Shown here: positions 12,861 through 26,948 of the stretch, one piece after another
Position numbering within the stretch: the first letter of the stretch is position 1
Layout of the letters: each line of letters starts with the position of its first letter
Assembly (NCBI GenBank): GCA_014871385.1
Contig: CM026432.1
Span: 3,831,271 to 3,895,270, forward strand
Origin: Ceratodon purpureus
Taxonomy: Eukaryota > Streptophyta > Bryopsida > Pseudoditrichales > Ditrichaceae
Direction: 5' to 3'
Length of the DNA: 64,000 nt
Made by a program: the position numbers and the translations under genes
The notes under the pieces: generated by a model
The model's database searches: none
Told to the model about the DNA's origin: nothing
The model's input: the letters and a program-made list of their open reading frames with translations, nothing else

Positions 12861-15800
12861 TTTTTTTTAAATTTGATATTAAAATAATTCAGGCAATGTC
12901 GTAAAAATCTGGAAAAAAATCATTGTAAACTGATCCGCATTTCAGTAAATTCAATGTATATTCGATGAATTTTTTTTTAATTCTATATTTAACTTTTTTG
13001 ACAAAAATATCCTCAATCCCACAAAATTCCACGGTGATAGGTCCTTTACTAAATTTAGTAATTTATCTCCAATTTCGTCAAAAATTCCAAATTTTTTCAA
13101 AATTAGGTCAAAAAACGAAGCGTTTTTCAAAAAAAAAAAAAAAAAAAAAAACGTCAAAAACGGCTCCACTGCTCTCTGCTCCCGCTCGCTGCTCACAAGA
13201 TAGCTTCGCTGGGTAGCAGACTGATTTTTGCAATATAATCTCCATGTTTTGAAGTCCTTTCTTCAATTGTAATATAATGTTAAAAATCACCTTTTTAATG
13301 TATAATACAAACCTGAAATGTATGATTTTAAAGTAGGGCTAATGAATTTTAATCGTCATGTGTTGAAGTCCTTGCTTCAATTGTACATGAATTTAAGATT
13401 TTACTGTTAAGAATCTTCATAAGAACTTAAAATGTATGAAGTTTTTAATTGATGACAATTCATACGTTTGACAAGGTATTTAAAATTAATAATTCCAAGT
13501 CTGTATATTATGACGGTAATTTATTATTCTCTTTAATTTCACTTCAATTTCAAAAACATAAATCCTTATAAAATGCAACGAGGAAGGTTGATACATATTT
13601 AAAAAAAATAAAATAGGGAAGTATCAAATAATTACATAATAGGAGATAAACAGATGTACAATATGAAAAAGAAGATCCAAACCCAAAAACAAAAGTGTTA
13701 GAGAAGAGTTCATACATACTAATCGAAAAGTAACAAAATAAAGTCATATAATGAAGTGATAACATTTTTAAACATGAACACATAGACATGAAGAATATTT
13801 GATGAAATATAGATCTTAGCGGTAATATAAATAAGATCATGATTAAATGATATAATAAACTACAAATAATAAAGAAATAAATCAGAGCTGATAGTTAACA
13901 GAAGAATGGAAGATTCAGAAGGTGCCTATAAAAAAGAAATTACAATACAATAATACATAAATTAGAGCAGGTAATGGAAGTAGGAGAATAAAAATAAAAA
14001 CTTCTCATCAGTCACCATTTTAAGAAGGTCGAGCATATGGTTTTGTGTAATCAGAGAACTCGTGTTGGAGGTGTGTAGGGTTCGAGAATGCTGGGCAGAT
14101 GATGGAATTGGATGTGATAAGTTACGGAGGGGCAGCGTTCCTTAGTGTGAGTCCGTCGACAAGCCATTATCGGACGGGCAAATTTTTTTTTTTCCACGAG
14201 GCAAGAAATGCGTCAATGCCTGTAACAATGCTCAAAAGGGTACACCCGTTAAAGGATGGGGGTAAATGTAGGTGATTTCCGAGAAAACAGTGCGCAAAAG
14301 CAGCGTGGAAGTATAATGAGACAGATCGTTTTGCCGGGACGCAAAGGGAGAGGTCGAAATCCGTGGATCACTTCTAGGAGAGCGGCACTTCCATACTACG
14401 CCTAGAAAAAAATGGAAAATCCCACGGGATTCCACGAGAAAAAGCCTGGTTCTCTAGTAGTGTACACTTGCGTGAGACTCCAAATAACACTTAACAATTT
14501 TGTAATTGCACCCTGTTTACAATGTGGAGAAGATGCAGGTTCCAATGCAGGAACTCCCTAGCTCCCACCATTCACTTGATCGTGCTTAGCGAATCTGGGA
14601 ATGATATATTTGAGCATGACACTGAAGCAACAATGAGATGGTCTCATAAAATTGGTTACTGATCATTGTGAACAGTTTAAATATATGTGCTAAATATGAT
14701 TAACGGGAAGGCAAACGGGATTATGAACAGGATTTTTGTTTGGAGCAGTCACTGCGTGCTTCATCATCTTGGATCCTGTGTTTGTCCACCTTCAACAGAT
14801 TGCACAGAGCTTTGAACTACTTGAGAGCTGCTGCAGTGATCTGAACGTCCCAGGTCCCAACCTTGCTTGCAGACGTAGATATCTAAAGTGGAAGCACCAG
14901 ATCTGTCACTTCCCGACCGCATGGCCGGGGGTCCGGGGATATGGGCTGGAAAACATACTCAAAAATCTGCCAAAATGAAGAGGATGTGCAGGAAAAAAAG
15001 ACATTGTTTTTGTAAAGAATTATAATATTGATAGAGTCTAGTAAGCAAAACTAGCCTGAGCTGGCTACCAAAAACGAAGGAGTCGTGTTGATTTCAGTAA
15101 TTCCGTGCTTCGGCCACTTGATGGCTCCCTATCACCACCAGTGCAGCTTGACTCACGAGTTGGTCCTTTTGAGTTGCTGATGGTGCTCCTACCATATAAT
15201 TTACTCCTACACAGGATAATGAAGACGGCAAATAATGTCTTCCAGTGTCATCAAGAAGAATGTGGGGATGGGCATGATGGGACTTTGACCCCTCCTGATA
15301 ATATTTATTGATATTATCTCAACACTGTGGAGTCCAGAAAGTCCAAGACTGCAGTTAGAAATGGTATTTTATGCCTCACTGTGTCCACATGGAGAACGTG
15401 AGGTGCGTATGCTGGGTCTCCAACTCTTGCATTATTATCACAACACTGTTTGTGGGCGAGCGAGTCCAAGATTCCCACTTCGGGAATTGGAAATGGTATT
15501 GTAGTACCTTTCACAGCGATGCAGCCAGACCGGGCAAGAGCTCGCTTACTGCAGCTGTGCATTTTAGATGGCTAAAATACCTGCTTCGAGTTTCTTTCAT
15601 TGCTACCCTTCTCCTTTTCCATTCAGCTAATGCTGGCCATTTTCACCGGATCAGCCAAACCCTCCATCCCCCCTTGAAGCAGTTCCGACGCTTGCCTAGG
15701 TTATTCCCTCGACAGGAGATCAATCACTAGTTTGTTCCAGCACTCTGATGTGCAGCCAACACCTTGGGAGTCAGATCTAGCCCAGCTTTGTCGGATTTTC

Positions 15801-17265
15801 AAGTGTTGTATGTTGTCAGATTATAAGTGTTGTGCAAGGTAGCACTCTCTTCAGCTTCTGTTATGTGATCCACGCCTTTTTGTTACTTGGACTAAGATTA
15901 CCTCTAATTGCTGTTCGATGGGCAAGCCTGGATTTTCAGTTTAAACTTTACAGCAGGTGCTTGTGATTTCTAATTTTTCGAACTAGTAGAAAGGGGTTAT
16001 TAGCATCGGGCCGGTGTACTAAGTTTTAGTGGTCACGGATGTTCACTTGGATGGTTGAATGTAGTCGTCTCGTGTCACTCCAAACGTCATCTTGTCGCAG
16101 AAGTCTAGGGTTCGGAGATCAGCAGATATTGTTTTAGCTAGATCATCATGAGGCGGAGGGTTCAATACTTTCTTTGGATGACGATGCCGAATTGAAAGGG
16201 TTTCTACAATGTTTTAGATTGATGATTTTTAGAGTATGAATACTCTGCATCCCTATGAAACCCTGGATTTTGATGAGTATTTGGGCATCAAGCCTACCCC
16301 CTAGAAATTGAGAAAGCCTTCGACAATTAAACTTGTTTCCAGCAGCTTAATTTAGCTCACAGTTCCATGCAATTGACTTAACTGTCGAAAGGGTTCGATG
16401 GCATACATGTGGGCACAGCGTTAGCTGCTTTTAGGATGCTGGAATGAAGATAATACTGACGATGTGTTGTGTTTCGCTCTCTGATCACCTGCAGATTCAT
16501 TCTGAACGATAATCAATGGTTGGTGCTTACATGCACAAGACAACTGGCCGGTGTCTTCCTGGACGTGTTCTTTCTATGTAACCACTACTTCACAACAACG
16601 TGCTGGGGTGTTTCTGGTACGTGATTAGAGTGCTGAATTGTCGAAAAGAGCCGGTCATTATGTGCACCTGCAGAAAGTTCGCTTCCTTCGTCATTAGAGT
16701 TGTTTGGGCTTGGAATTTTACGAATCTCAATAACGAATTTTGCGAGTGATGAGTTCAAAGCCATGTGCAACTGTGCTTAGCCAATGTATATTAGCACTTT
16801 GAAACTAATTTTATCATACGAGAATATCGACTTGACTACGTAGCTAAGATAAATAGAAATGGTGCTACTGTATTGATAAATAGAAATGGTACTACTGTAT
16901 TGACAGACTATGAAGGCTGTCATTTGATTTATCACAATCATGGTAAAGTGTTCGCAATCCCTTCACAATTGTTTTGTTGCTGAAACTGAACTACCGAAGC
17001 CTAAGAACATCTTTTAAAAGGGGAGTGGTGCTGACGTTGTTGTAACTTTGGGCTACGGGTCACTGAAATTGCAGATCTCGACAACTTTACAGTTTTTTCG
17101 AGCGGGATACAAATTTAGTCCAAATATAGAACTCCAGTTTACGTAATACTTAATCTATGCGAGGCAGGTGCGTTCTGGCGAAACAGTACATACACCGAGC
17201 TTAAGCAAGAGTTATTTTATGGTGCCTTCGGCTTGGATTATTACTTTTCCAGCCTGAGACGCGGA
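12861..17265. other. Intergenic region without a recognisable gene
   Basis: AT-rich sequence to about 14000, with a 20-plus base A run near 13130, then a more balanced stretch. Open frames here are short and none shows a domain I recognise. A diverged direct duplication of about 80 bases lies near 15310-15390 and 15430-15510, and a 26-base tandem pair near 16850-16905. The segment just before 17266 may hold the promoter and 5' leader of the ROCO-type gene. Confidence 0.5.
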
Positions 17266-20200
17266 ATGGTGCGGTGGCGTGATTTCTTGTTCTGGATCGG
17301 TTTTTTGGTATGGAAGGCTCTCCTTGTCTGTATATTTACGAAACCTCCCGACTCTCGTGACGACAGCCATTCAGTTCCTGGGGTTGCGTTGCCCAGCGAG
17401 GAGCTCGCAGATGTGGATCAGGAGACTCAAACACCGATTGATCCTGAGAGAGGTAGCCTGGCAAATCTTCTGGATGAGATTATGTGGAAAAAGAGCATGA
17501 GAGTAAAATTTGAAAAAGATGATCGAGTTTCGTACCACTTCTATGATGATTCCTCGGAGAAGAGTACTTTTGGCGACCGTGACTCATGCAACGAGATAAT
17601 GGGTGCCATCGCTGCTTCCACCACCCTTAAAGACTTTGAGATCTATTTCAAGAGTTCCAAAGTAGAAACATGTTACACGAAGGGATTAACAGAGGCCTTG
17701 AGCTCTAACCGAAGTGTGAAAAAAATCTCATTCAGGAATGGAGCACCTAACAGGGAAGAAATTGGAACATTTTTGGTGTCTACGATATTGTTGAACAATG
17801 AATGCCTGGAAGATGTTGAACTGCTGCATTTCGTACTGGACAACGAAGGCGCGTCACTGCTGAGAACCGCCTTGCATCATAATCGAACCCTCAAACGCAT
17901 TGACCTTTTTCCTTCTGCTAAAAGTACATTGGATGAAGAAGGATTGAAGATGTTGCTTGAGCCACTCTCGGGAGGCGATGGTTGCAGCAACGATGTCTTG
18001 GAGGACTTCACCTTTTATCTCACAGGATCAAAGTGGCATAATGGCAGTGTGCACATTGGTAACATGGTCCGAAACAACACCTCCCTCCGCAAATTTTTTA
18101 TACGATTCAACGGTGACTATCATGAGGCTAATACAAATGTTATCTCCAGTATTGGTGAGGCCCTTCGCTTCAACACTCGGCTTTCGGAGCTGCGCCTCAT
18201 TCTTGAAGTATTCGGAAAAGAGATGGACATTTTGGGTGGATTATTTACATCCTTGGTTCCAGATGCTCAAGGACAGCAATCCAACACCACCCTCAAATGT
18301 CTTCGACTTCGGTCAAGTGCGACGCCTCCGAAATTTGATTCCTTGTTCGGCATGCTACGAAGCAATACATCCTTGATTGAATTGGAGTGTGGTCAAATCA
18401 TTACTGAAGCAGAAGATGCTGTCCAGCTCTTGGACTCTTTGAAAGGCAACAAGTGCTTACAAATACTGGACCTGTCGTTTAGCGATGGAGTGCGTGGTCA
18501 GCGAGTGTTGGGGAGAATTATGGATCTCCTTCTTGAGAATCACCATTTGAAAGAAATCAAGTTGAATGGAACACCATTGGAAGAGGATGGGAGTGCACAG
18601 ATCGTGAAGGCAGAGTTGGAGAAGAGGGCAAAGAATCATTTGTGGAAAGTGGTGGAAGGCATGGCAACCACAACTCCTACTTCTGGAAGAGTCTTCCTGT
18701 GTGGGGAACCGTATGCAGGCAAGTACATTGGTTATTCTAAGTTGTTATTTTTTGTTGATTTGGGTATAAGTATAATAATCATATTGGTTTAAAAAAAATT
18801 GATTTATTTTCATAAAATGAAATTTAAAAATGTAAGAAATGTATATATAAGAAATAGTTTTAATTTTTTTTTGTATAAATGTATTTGATATTTTTCATTG
18901 GCAGTTCTATTCCTTTTCTTACGAATGTTAATAGTTTCCTTCTAATATTGGTATGTTAAGGTTTTACCATGTGCATTTAGATTTCAAAAATTACTAAACC
19001 CATATTATATGTCTATGGCTTGTTTATATATTGAGGCCTTAGTTTTAATGATTGAGAAGTTAATATTTCTAAGAGACAAGAGGAAAAACCATAATGATTG
19101 TACTCCAATACATTAAATTTGTGTATGTACTCTCATATATTGATTCATATTTTTTTGTAATTCTTAATTTTCAAATGATGAATGATATAGTTTACATTGA
19201 GTATTCAAGTAATGACATGTTAAAGATTTAATATCTATTTTTATTTTGTTGCAGGAAAGACAACATTACGGAAAACGATCATGCAAATTCTATCAATTTC
19301 TTTGGAAAAGAAAGAGAAAAAGAGAATGAGACCTTTAAAGAACTTGATTAGGTTGATCAAAGGAAGTGAGAAAACTCAAGGTATCGAAGGAAAAGATGAT
19401 GAACGCACTCGCGGAATTGAAGTGCATCATATTTTATATGATGATATTGATATGACAATTTGGGACATGGCTGGACAAGAAGAATATCATGCTTTCCATG
19501 ATTTGGTGGTTCCTAATCTCTCAGGGGGTGGAAGTTGTTCCTCATTCATATTAGTATGTGATCCTCAAACTGATCATAAGTCCCAACAACCAAAAAATGA
19601 AGCGGCTGTTGAAGGAGAGTTGTTGTATTGGTTGAGATTCATTGCATCCAACACTAGAATCTCAGAGTTGTACAAGCCCCATGTGACCATTGTGTTCACA
19701 CATTTTGACAAGTGGTGTACGGACGGTATTTTTTGCCGAAGAATCTTGGAGAAAGTTGAAGGTTTGAAGCAACAATTTGAAGGCCTTCTTGAATTTGAAG
19801 AGAAAGTATTTCAGATCAATGCAATGTTCAATGATTCAGTGGAAGACCTGTTCCAAACCATGGTGGATCATTTAAAAGGATTGCTTTCAAGGGTGCCGAA
19901 GACAATTGAGGCTTGTTCTCAACTACAACTAGTTGTGACCAAGTGGGTTCAAGAAAATCCAAACAAATTGCTCTTGAGTTGGGATGCATTTTCTCAGATA
20001 TGTTCTCAGGTCAAAGACCTCGATGTTGATGATGACACAAATCCAGGAGTCGCAGACATGAGGAAACGATTTGCAGCTTTATCTTTGCATGATACAGGAC
20101 AGTTGATGTATTATGAAGACTACGACATGGTAGTTATGAATCCTCATCTATTGTGCCATGATATCATGGGTGAACTCATCGCTACATGCCTCATGGAGAA

Positions 20201-22035
20201 GTCCAATTCCGAGTTGATTATCAATGGTTGCATCAAAAAGGTTGATCTCCAAACTTTGTTGTCCAAATTTCCTATCGCTCAGAGACACGAAGTTTCATTG
20301 GAAGATGTAGTGCAAATCATGTTGAGGCTCAAGCTTTGTTTTGAACAAAGCAATGATGTTGTCATTATACCAGCAACACTTGAAGATCCAGGAAAGTTGG
20401 GTTGGCCATTTGAAACAAAAGTTGGAGTTGATTACAAGTACATTGGAAGGAGGTTGGCATGTGAGGATACAGCAAGAACACTTTTGAGTCTTGGATTTTT
20501 TCCAAGACTACAAGTTAGTTCCTACACCTTTTGATTTTTATATGTGTACTTTTGAAATACTATGCTTGTCATTTTGGAACCAAATAAACATATACAGATT
20601 TGATTTCACACATTGGTGTAAACTTTAATTCCATCTTAGAAAAATAATTCTTTTATCTCTTATAAATTGAGGTGCATTTTTCTATTGTGGATAGGTTTTT
20701 CTTCACGAAAAATTCATGGATGCCTACAAAATCAAGAGGAATCGGATTGACTTCATTGAAAATGGCATGGAAGTGATCATTGAATACAGTGATTCCAACG
20801 GATTTTATATCGATATAATGATACGTTCAGGTAAAAATGAAGAATATATCTTAAATTTTCTTCATGTACACATAATGGATGACATCTTCAAGCTCTGTGC
20901 AAATCCAACATTGGGATGTCCTGGAGTCAAGCTTGTTGAGTTCATCATTCGACCATCATGTGTACAGAATCTGATGTCATGCAAGGTGCGGAGAAACCAA
21001 GTAGTTTCTGTTGAAAAGCTGAAACAAATGGTATTGGCCTGTGGGAATTTTGAACTACAACATACATGGCCTGATGAAAAGCCACTGGATATTGGATGTG
21101 ATGAAGTATCCACTTTACTTGGAAAGGAAGTTTCAGATCATCTGGTTGATCAACTTCGACTTGAATTGAAAAAGATGGAAGACCTTTTTCAAAAGGATGA
21201 TCAGGAGAAGGACATGAATGATTGTGGAAGCTCTTTGATTGATGTCAATGATACCAAATCGTTCCTTGTGACCAATGAAGATATATTGAACGAGATGAAG
21301 CGAATGGAAGTTGGCATTCATGAGAGGTTTGATATCCTCGAAAGGAAGATTGATGAGATTAAATCTACTCAAGGGAGGTTGTTGCCAAAAATATGTACCA
21401 ACTTGGAAGCTATGGTGAGATTTACAGTGGAGTTCCAGCAACACAAGTATCCACGCCTTTCCTTCCTAACAAGTCGTGAGAAACAGAGTCTCAAGCGCTC
21501 TATAGTCACTCATTTGGTACCAGGAATGACAAGCGCCATTGTTCAACTCTTTTGTGAGCATAGAGATGGTTTCCACATCGTCCGAGATCAAGAAGGGTGC
21601 GAAGTATCATTTGGCACAGAATCAACAAGAAAGTTTCTGAGTGCGGTAAGGTGGGGGCTCTTCACTTTCACGGTTTTGGCAAAAGTGGGTGCACAAGTTG
21701 GAGCTGGCATGGGTTCGATGATTCCGAACCTTGCTCAAGGCTGTTTGGTACTAGCAAGTATACCAGGAACCCTTGGAGCGGATTCTCTCACAATCTCATC
21801 TTTATTGAACAAGCCAGAAACATCCATCTCAGAGGATGAAGCGGAGGTGGCCCAAGAATGGTTGATAGAGACTTTGAAAGCAAAGTGCCAAGGCACTGGC
21901 GACATCCAGAAAGCATTCCAGCTACAAAAGGTGAAGTATAAGGATAGTGGATCTGTTGCTTGGATTTGCGATAAGCATGTAAGAGAGGGTAAGAATCAGA
22001 ACCTTCTGAATGTATTACCCTCTGAGATACTCTAG
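17266..22035 (+). CDS. LRR-Roc-COR (ROCO-type) GTPase protein
   Basis: Exons 17266-18718, 19255-20513 and 20695-22035 join in phase to give about 1,350 residues. The N-terminus has a hydrophobic stretch (FLFWIGFLVWKALLVCIF), a possible membrane anchor. Residues about 100-470 contain leucine-rich repeats of the ribonuclease-inhibitor kind (for example LKEIKLNGTPL). A Roc GTPase follows: P-loop GEPYAGKTT formed across the first intron, G3 DMAGQEEYH near residue 555, and THFDKW at the G4 position. The COR domain runs through LGFFPRLQVFLHEKF. After it come an acidic coiled-coil-like stretch near residue 1,095, a Gly/Ala-rich hydrophobic segment, and a tail with WLIETLKAKCQG and VAWICDKHV. No kinase or WD40 domain is present, unlike many animal and amoebal ROCO proteins. 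The start is the first in-frame ATG. Its role is unknown; signalling or immunity is inference. Confidence 0.88.
18719..19254 (+). other. GC-AG intron splitting the P-loop of the ROCO-type gene
   Basis: The reading frame is restored to YAGKTTL only if the intron starts with GC (exon end GCAG, then GCAAGT) and ends TTGCAG. AG|GCAAGT is the usual consensus for the minor GC donor class. The nearby GT (GGCAA|GTACAT) would give a shifted product lacking the lysine-threonine of the P-loop. Confidence 0.8.
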
Positions 22036-23671
22036 GTGGTGAGATACACATTGGGAACTGAAAAATGTGACTCCCTTAGTGAACACTTGAACGGTCGTAG
22101 AATAATGAACTGCTTTAGTTTTGCAACGATATATCGAGGGCCAAGTTGTAGCAAAGGTCATCATATGCTTCAATCAAACGGATTCTGAGTCTAACTATCG
22201 TTCAATTACGGTCTCTTCCTCAGGACAGTTGCACAACGGAGAATATATTATGCTAATGTAACGTTTGTTCATTTGCTATACAAACCTCAACTGACTAATT
22301 GCTCCCGATTATAGTTCCCAGTTAAAACAACATCACGTCTTCACAAGGAAAACTCTATTACATTAACAAAGTTTCGAGTTACTGGCTCACTAAAATAACC
22401 GTTCCTCTTTTCCTGCTGCACATCATTTTCTGTTATGGTAGCAGATGATACTCCAAGAAGTTTCGAGAGGAGATATGCTCATACTACTCCCCTCCTGAAA
22501 GCTGCCGGACATTGTAGATATTACGGCCTCAATTGAGGGGCTAAGGCATGTGGTACGAGGTCTTTGGAGTGGCAGAGTCTGGTTCTCTTGGACCTGAGAG
22601 ATTGCGATGACATCGAAGGACATGACTCTGAACTTGGAATTTTTCAGTCTTGGTATAATTGTGACTGTTTATATTATGTCTTCATGAAGCATTGTTGGAA
22701 CATTCTGCGGTTTGTGTGCATGTGTGCTGTCTGCTCGAGGGTCCTCCTTTGGGTACAGAAGATTTCAGCTTGAATCGTTTGGAGGAATCACGGTTCGTTG
22801 GTCCGGGTGATCCAATATGTTCAAGAAGCTTGTAGTTTATGTTTGTTCAATTTGATTTGGAGTAAGAGTGATAGTCTTTTATCGTTTTAATATATCATAC
22901 TGGGATATTGGATGGTTGCAGTCATCACTTGGCATTGTCTGCCGTATCATTTTAATACAGCTGCAGTCACGAGACTAAGTTTTGATACTATTGAACATCA
23001 GATTATCATTTGTGTCTTGCAGTGTTGTTTGCCGTGATATGTGGACACCGTCTTCGGAGTTTAACTAAGTTTCATGTTATCGATATGATCGGTGCATAAG
23101 GGCTTGAAGCATGCACGTGTCTCTTTAAAGGACCGTATTTAAGGGATTTCGTGTTTGGAGTATTTGGAATTGCAACACTGCGATTCGAATCACAAGTACA
23201 CACGAATGCCGGACTCCCAGGGCAGTCTCCCAATGCATCCTTTGTGAGTATAATCAGACTGTTATGAATGCAGAATTTTCAAAAGATTCGCGCTTCGTGC
23301 CGCTAGAATCTTCGCAAACTTGCACGAGATAGTTTAGTTTTTGATGTGGCCCAAACAGAATTTCCTGAAGAAAAATCCGATTAAATGTGTTTCGGCTCTT
23401 TGTCAGCTTGATGCTGAAGCGACATACATCATACATTTAGAGAAGATGAGAGAAATCTGAAATTAGTTTTGTTGTGTAATTGTGTAACTCCTCATGCTTA
23501 CTTGATTCAATATGAGTGGATGTCTAAGCAAGGATTTCGATTCGGTTGGCTGCCTCAGAAAAATGTCAAGATGTTAACATTGCCACTTCCATCATCAACG
23601 TCTTATTAAGACTTGCACGACAGGAGCTCGCCACAGGTAAAGCTCCTTGTGCAAATTTTGTAGGGAATAGA
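22036..23671. other. Intergenic region downstream of the ROCO-type gene
   Basis: No supported coding region. Bases near 22559-22660 resemble bases near 24752-24840 over about 90 positions in direct orientation (shared GGAATTTTTCA and GCGATGAC stretches), suggesting a diverged repeat. The rest holds only short open frames. Confidence 0.45.
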
Positions 23672-23765
23672 ATATTGCACAATTTTGCCATATTGTATTG
23701 CACAATTTTGCCATATTGTATTGCACAATTTTGCCATATTGTATTGCATAATTTTGCCATATTGT
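23672..23765. repeat. Four tandem copies of a 23-bp AT-rich unit
   Basis: The unit is close to GTATTGCACAATTTTGCCATA plus TT, repeated with period 23; copies begin at about 23678, 23701, 23724 and 23747. The last copy has one substitution. Confidence 0.9.
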
Positions 23766-23835
23766 GGCCCCTGTCAAGGTGTGCGTCGCATACATGAAGG
23801 AAGAGCTCGCGTTTGATCACTACATCATACCTTGT

Positions 23836-23993
23836 GAACCAAACAGAACAAGTAGTATGAAGTAAAGTGGAGCAACATCACAACACCACACAAGAAACGC
23901 ACACAAAAACAAGAATATGATGAGATCTGTATACGCCAGCCCACAAGTATCAAACCAAATCACGAGCAATGAAGAAGGACAGGATCGAATGAG
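23836..23993 (+). repeat. Dispersed repeat, inverted partner of 29438-29602
   Basis: About 160 bases match the reverse complement of 29438-29602 at roughly 80 percent by eye, including blocks such as AAACAGAACAAGTAGTATGA and AAAAACAAGAA. The pair flanks the RPP3/TrmB gene pair. No coding capacity or family was recognised; it could be an old transposon remnant. Confidence 0.75.
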
Positions 23994-25704
23994 TGTTTCA
24001 AAAGCGAGGTATTCCTCTCGTCCTGTGTACCTTAATCAGTCATCCAAAATTGGGAGTTCTGGAGTGGTGCACACCTTTGTATTTGTAGGTGCGAGTTCAT
24101 CAGCCGCGAAGCAGTCACAGCTGCATCTCAAACTATCAATATGGCTCGCTTATCTTGCTTATTACAATGTCTCTCCCCCCCCCCCCCCCCCCCCCCCCCC
24201 CCACGACGTCTTTGTTATTATGACCAGGATGGTATTGAGATTTCGTCTAGTTGGTCTTTCATTTGGCAGCACGCAGAAGGATAATCTCAGTCCTACATTG
24301 GTTGAGGTGATGGAAGCGAAAAAGTTCTAGTGCTGGATGACGTCGAATTGGCTCTCACATTTGTCAGTATCTTTGGAGCTCTACGTGTGCCGATTCTCTT
24401 GTATGAGAAGTGGTAGGATCCTGTACGCATGTGCTCTCCTAGTTCACCGAATGTTGTCATGTCTTGGCAGGTATTGACTATCACTCTGGACGCTTATAGG
24501 AATTGTCATCCACCACATGATTAAGGAGTGAACATCAATCAAGATAACATATAGTTGCACGTATGTCTCCATACCTTTCCAGTGAGATGATCGATGATGT
24601 TCTAGGTGAATCTCTTAAAAGTTGAGTTTGAGAGATAGATGTGCCCAGCTGATCGATGTGGTAGTGGTGGATGAGCCAACCGAGCAGTGCAGCACATTTG
24701 AAGAGATCTGTGTTACAGGAAGACTAGTCCGTCGTCGGCCTCACTCGCAGGAAGTTTCTGGAATGGCGGAGTCCGGTTCTGTTGGCCCATGTTACTGCGA
24801 TGACGTCGGACTTGGAATTTTTCATAGCTATTGTGTACAGAGTGTTATTGGATACGAGAATCTGAAGAGAATCGTATACTGAGGGAACAAAGGATACGAG
24901 GATCGAGTGATTTGTTCCGGACGGAATCCAGCCAGCGGGTGCATGTGGGAGCTCAAACTCATAACGTTCCATTTCGTCCTTTAAGAGAATGATCGATAAC
25001 GAGTTGGTGATTCCAAGAGATCCCTTTCGACACTACGCCTTCCATGGCAACTCTAGGAGGTGGAAGGTCTGCATTTGTCAATTGATCTGACTGTAATCAG
25101 TCCAATCTTTAGCAAGAGGGGTTCATCTCCAAGGTCCTTCGATATCTCGAATTGAAACACGATATTCCACCAATCACATTGTACAAATGCAATGATTAGC
25201 TCAATATGTTAGATCGATCTTCCGCTGAGCCTACAGTTGAAATGATACAGTGCGACTGCAACTAACTTTCTTCAGTACCAGGTGGAATCAATCATATCGA
25301 ACCACAACTTTTTCTGAACGGCAGCCACTAAAGATTCAGAACCTTAGAACATTTCAGCTTGTCGAATTCCAGAATAGTTGCTAATTCCAGAACAACTCCT
25401 AGTTCTCATAATTCCTACGTTAGATTTGAAATGACTAGAGCAAGCAGGTCTCAACTTCTGCCTAACAGCAACACATTCCGATAGCATTCCCACATTTCAT
25501 AGCACAGCGCATCTATAAATCCTACAGTATGAAAATAATACGGAGCAGCAAAAGCACAAATAAGCGCTGGAAGTGACACTGTTGCAAACTCACGTCGTCA
25601 CACTCAAGTTGCGAAACACACATGCATTCTGCGTGGAGTGCGATCATAGTATTAACTTGAGGCAAAAACCTGCCATCCTACAAGGTTACAGAAACGGAAC
25701 CCAT
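23994..25704. other. Intergenic region with a 28-base C run
   Basis: A homopolymer of about 28 cytosines lies at 24175-24202. Otherwise the stretch shows short open frames without recognisable domains. The last few hundred bases before 25705 are the likely 3' flank of RPP3. Confidence 0.5.
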
Positions 25705-26565
25705 CTAGTCAAAGAGGGAGAATCCCATGTCGTCATCGCTCTCCTCCTTCTCTTCCACCTTCTCCTCCTTCTTCTCCTCCGCAGCAGGCGCAGCACCGCC
25801 GCCGCTGGAAGCAGCAGGGGCAGATCCGGCCGAGAAGCCACCACCGCCTCCTCCTCCAACAATAACCTGCACAACCCAAAAACCACAACCATCAACACCA
25901 TACCTGAATGATCCACGAAAACCAACACTACATTTCTAATGCGTTCCCCACATGGAAACGCCACAAATAAATCACATTTAAATGCAGACAAACAAAAATC
26001 CCTTACTGCAAACAAGAAGTATCGATACATCCAACATCTCCTCTCAGGCTCCCCCATACAATTGCCATCACCATTCCAACACTTTGAAAAACAAAACTAT
26101 CAAACCAATGCTAACCAAAAAACCCTCTGCACATTCACCAGAGGCTCATGACCTAAACCTTAACCCTCAAATACCGTGGCAATCACGAAGGATCAACAAG
26201 CAGAATGAAGGTAGAATTAGGGTTCAGGCCGAGAAGACATAGTTCAAGATTCAAGCATCCGGAACCTCGCACCCGGGAAGACAAGATGAGCACACAGAAA
26301 CCTAAACCTAAGAAGTTGGTGAATCATTTCAAAAACAGATGCCAGGTGAAGAGCAAATTACCTGGGCAACAGCGGAGGTGGGAGTGATCAGAGAGAAAGA
26401 AGACGACACGGCGCCTGAGCCAGCAGCGGTCAAGGCCAGGTTGGTGAGCTTCCTCTGGAGCTCCCAGGTGGACGCAGAGCTGGCCTCAAGGTCGGCCTCG
26501 CCGCCGTGCTGCTTGGCGGTCCATGAGCCACCGGATTGCTTGACGATGAAAGTGAAGACGGCCAT
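25705..26565 (-). CDS. RPP3: 60S acidic ribosomal protein P3 (plant-specific)
   Basis: Two exons, 26565-26362 and 25866-25705, encode 121 residues, the normal length for plant P3. The N-terminus [19 protein letters not shown] and the motif [20 protein letters not shown] match the P3 family. A Gly/Ala hinge follows, then the lysine/glutamate-rich tail ending [13 protein letters not shown], the conserved P-stalk C-terminus that contacts translation factors. It acts on the cytosolic ribosomal stalk with P1/P2. The intron (26361-25867) falls in phase 0 after SAVAQ. The ATG is the only sensible start. It lies head-to-head with the TrmB-type gene, 383 bases away. Confidence 0.96.
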
Positions 26566-26948
26566 TGCTGCACCTCAGGCACCGAACCTCTGAGCTTCTT
26601 CACTGCAAAAACAAAAATTGTAAAGGAGGAAACTAGGCCGAATCGCTGAACCTTAAAGACGGAGGCGTCTTCTAGGGTTCCGAGCTCTCGGAATGAGCGA
26701 GCCGGGTATGTTGCCCTGGTTTTGGCCGGGCGTTGCGTCCATCTGGGTTCTGGGTTTTGGATGTTTCTCTATTGAGAGCCTGCGAAGCGATTGAGCGTCT
26801 TCCGGATTGAGTTTGGGTTTGGGTTTCTAGAGTTTCTCAACTTGGAGAAGTTTTGAAGAATTTGGGATTCGTTAGAGAGATGGGTTGTCAGGTGAAGGGA
26901 CGTGATTCTAGTAAGTGAATTGGGTCTGTGTTTGGGTAACGAGTCGCG
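26566..26948. promoter_or_regulatory. Shared intergenic promoter region of RPP3 and the TrmB-type gene
   Basis: The two start codons are 383 bases apart and face away from each other. A CTAGGGTT-type telo-box-like element (TCTAGGGTTCC) occurs near 26671. Such AAACCCTA-type motifs are common in plant ribosomal protein promoters. No strong TATA box was seen. Bidirectional use is inference. Confidence 0.5.
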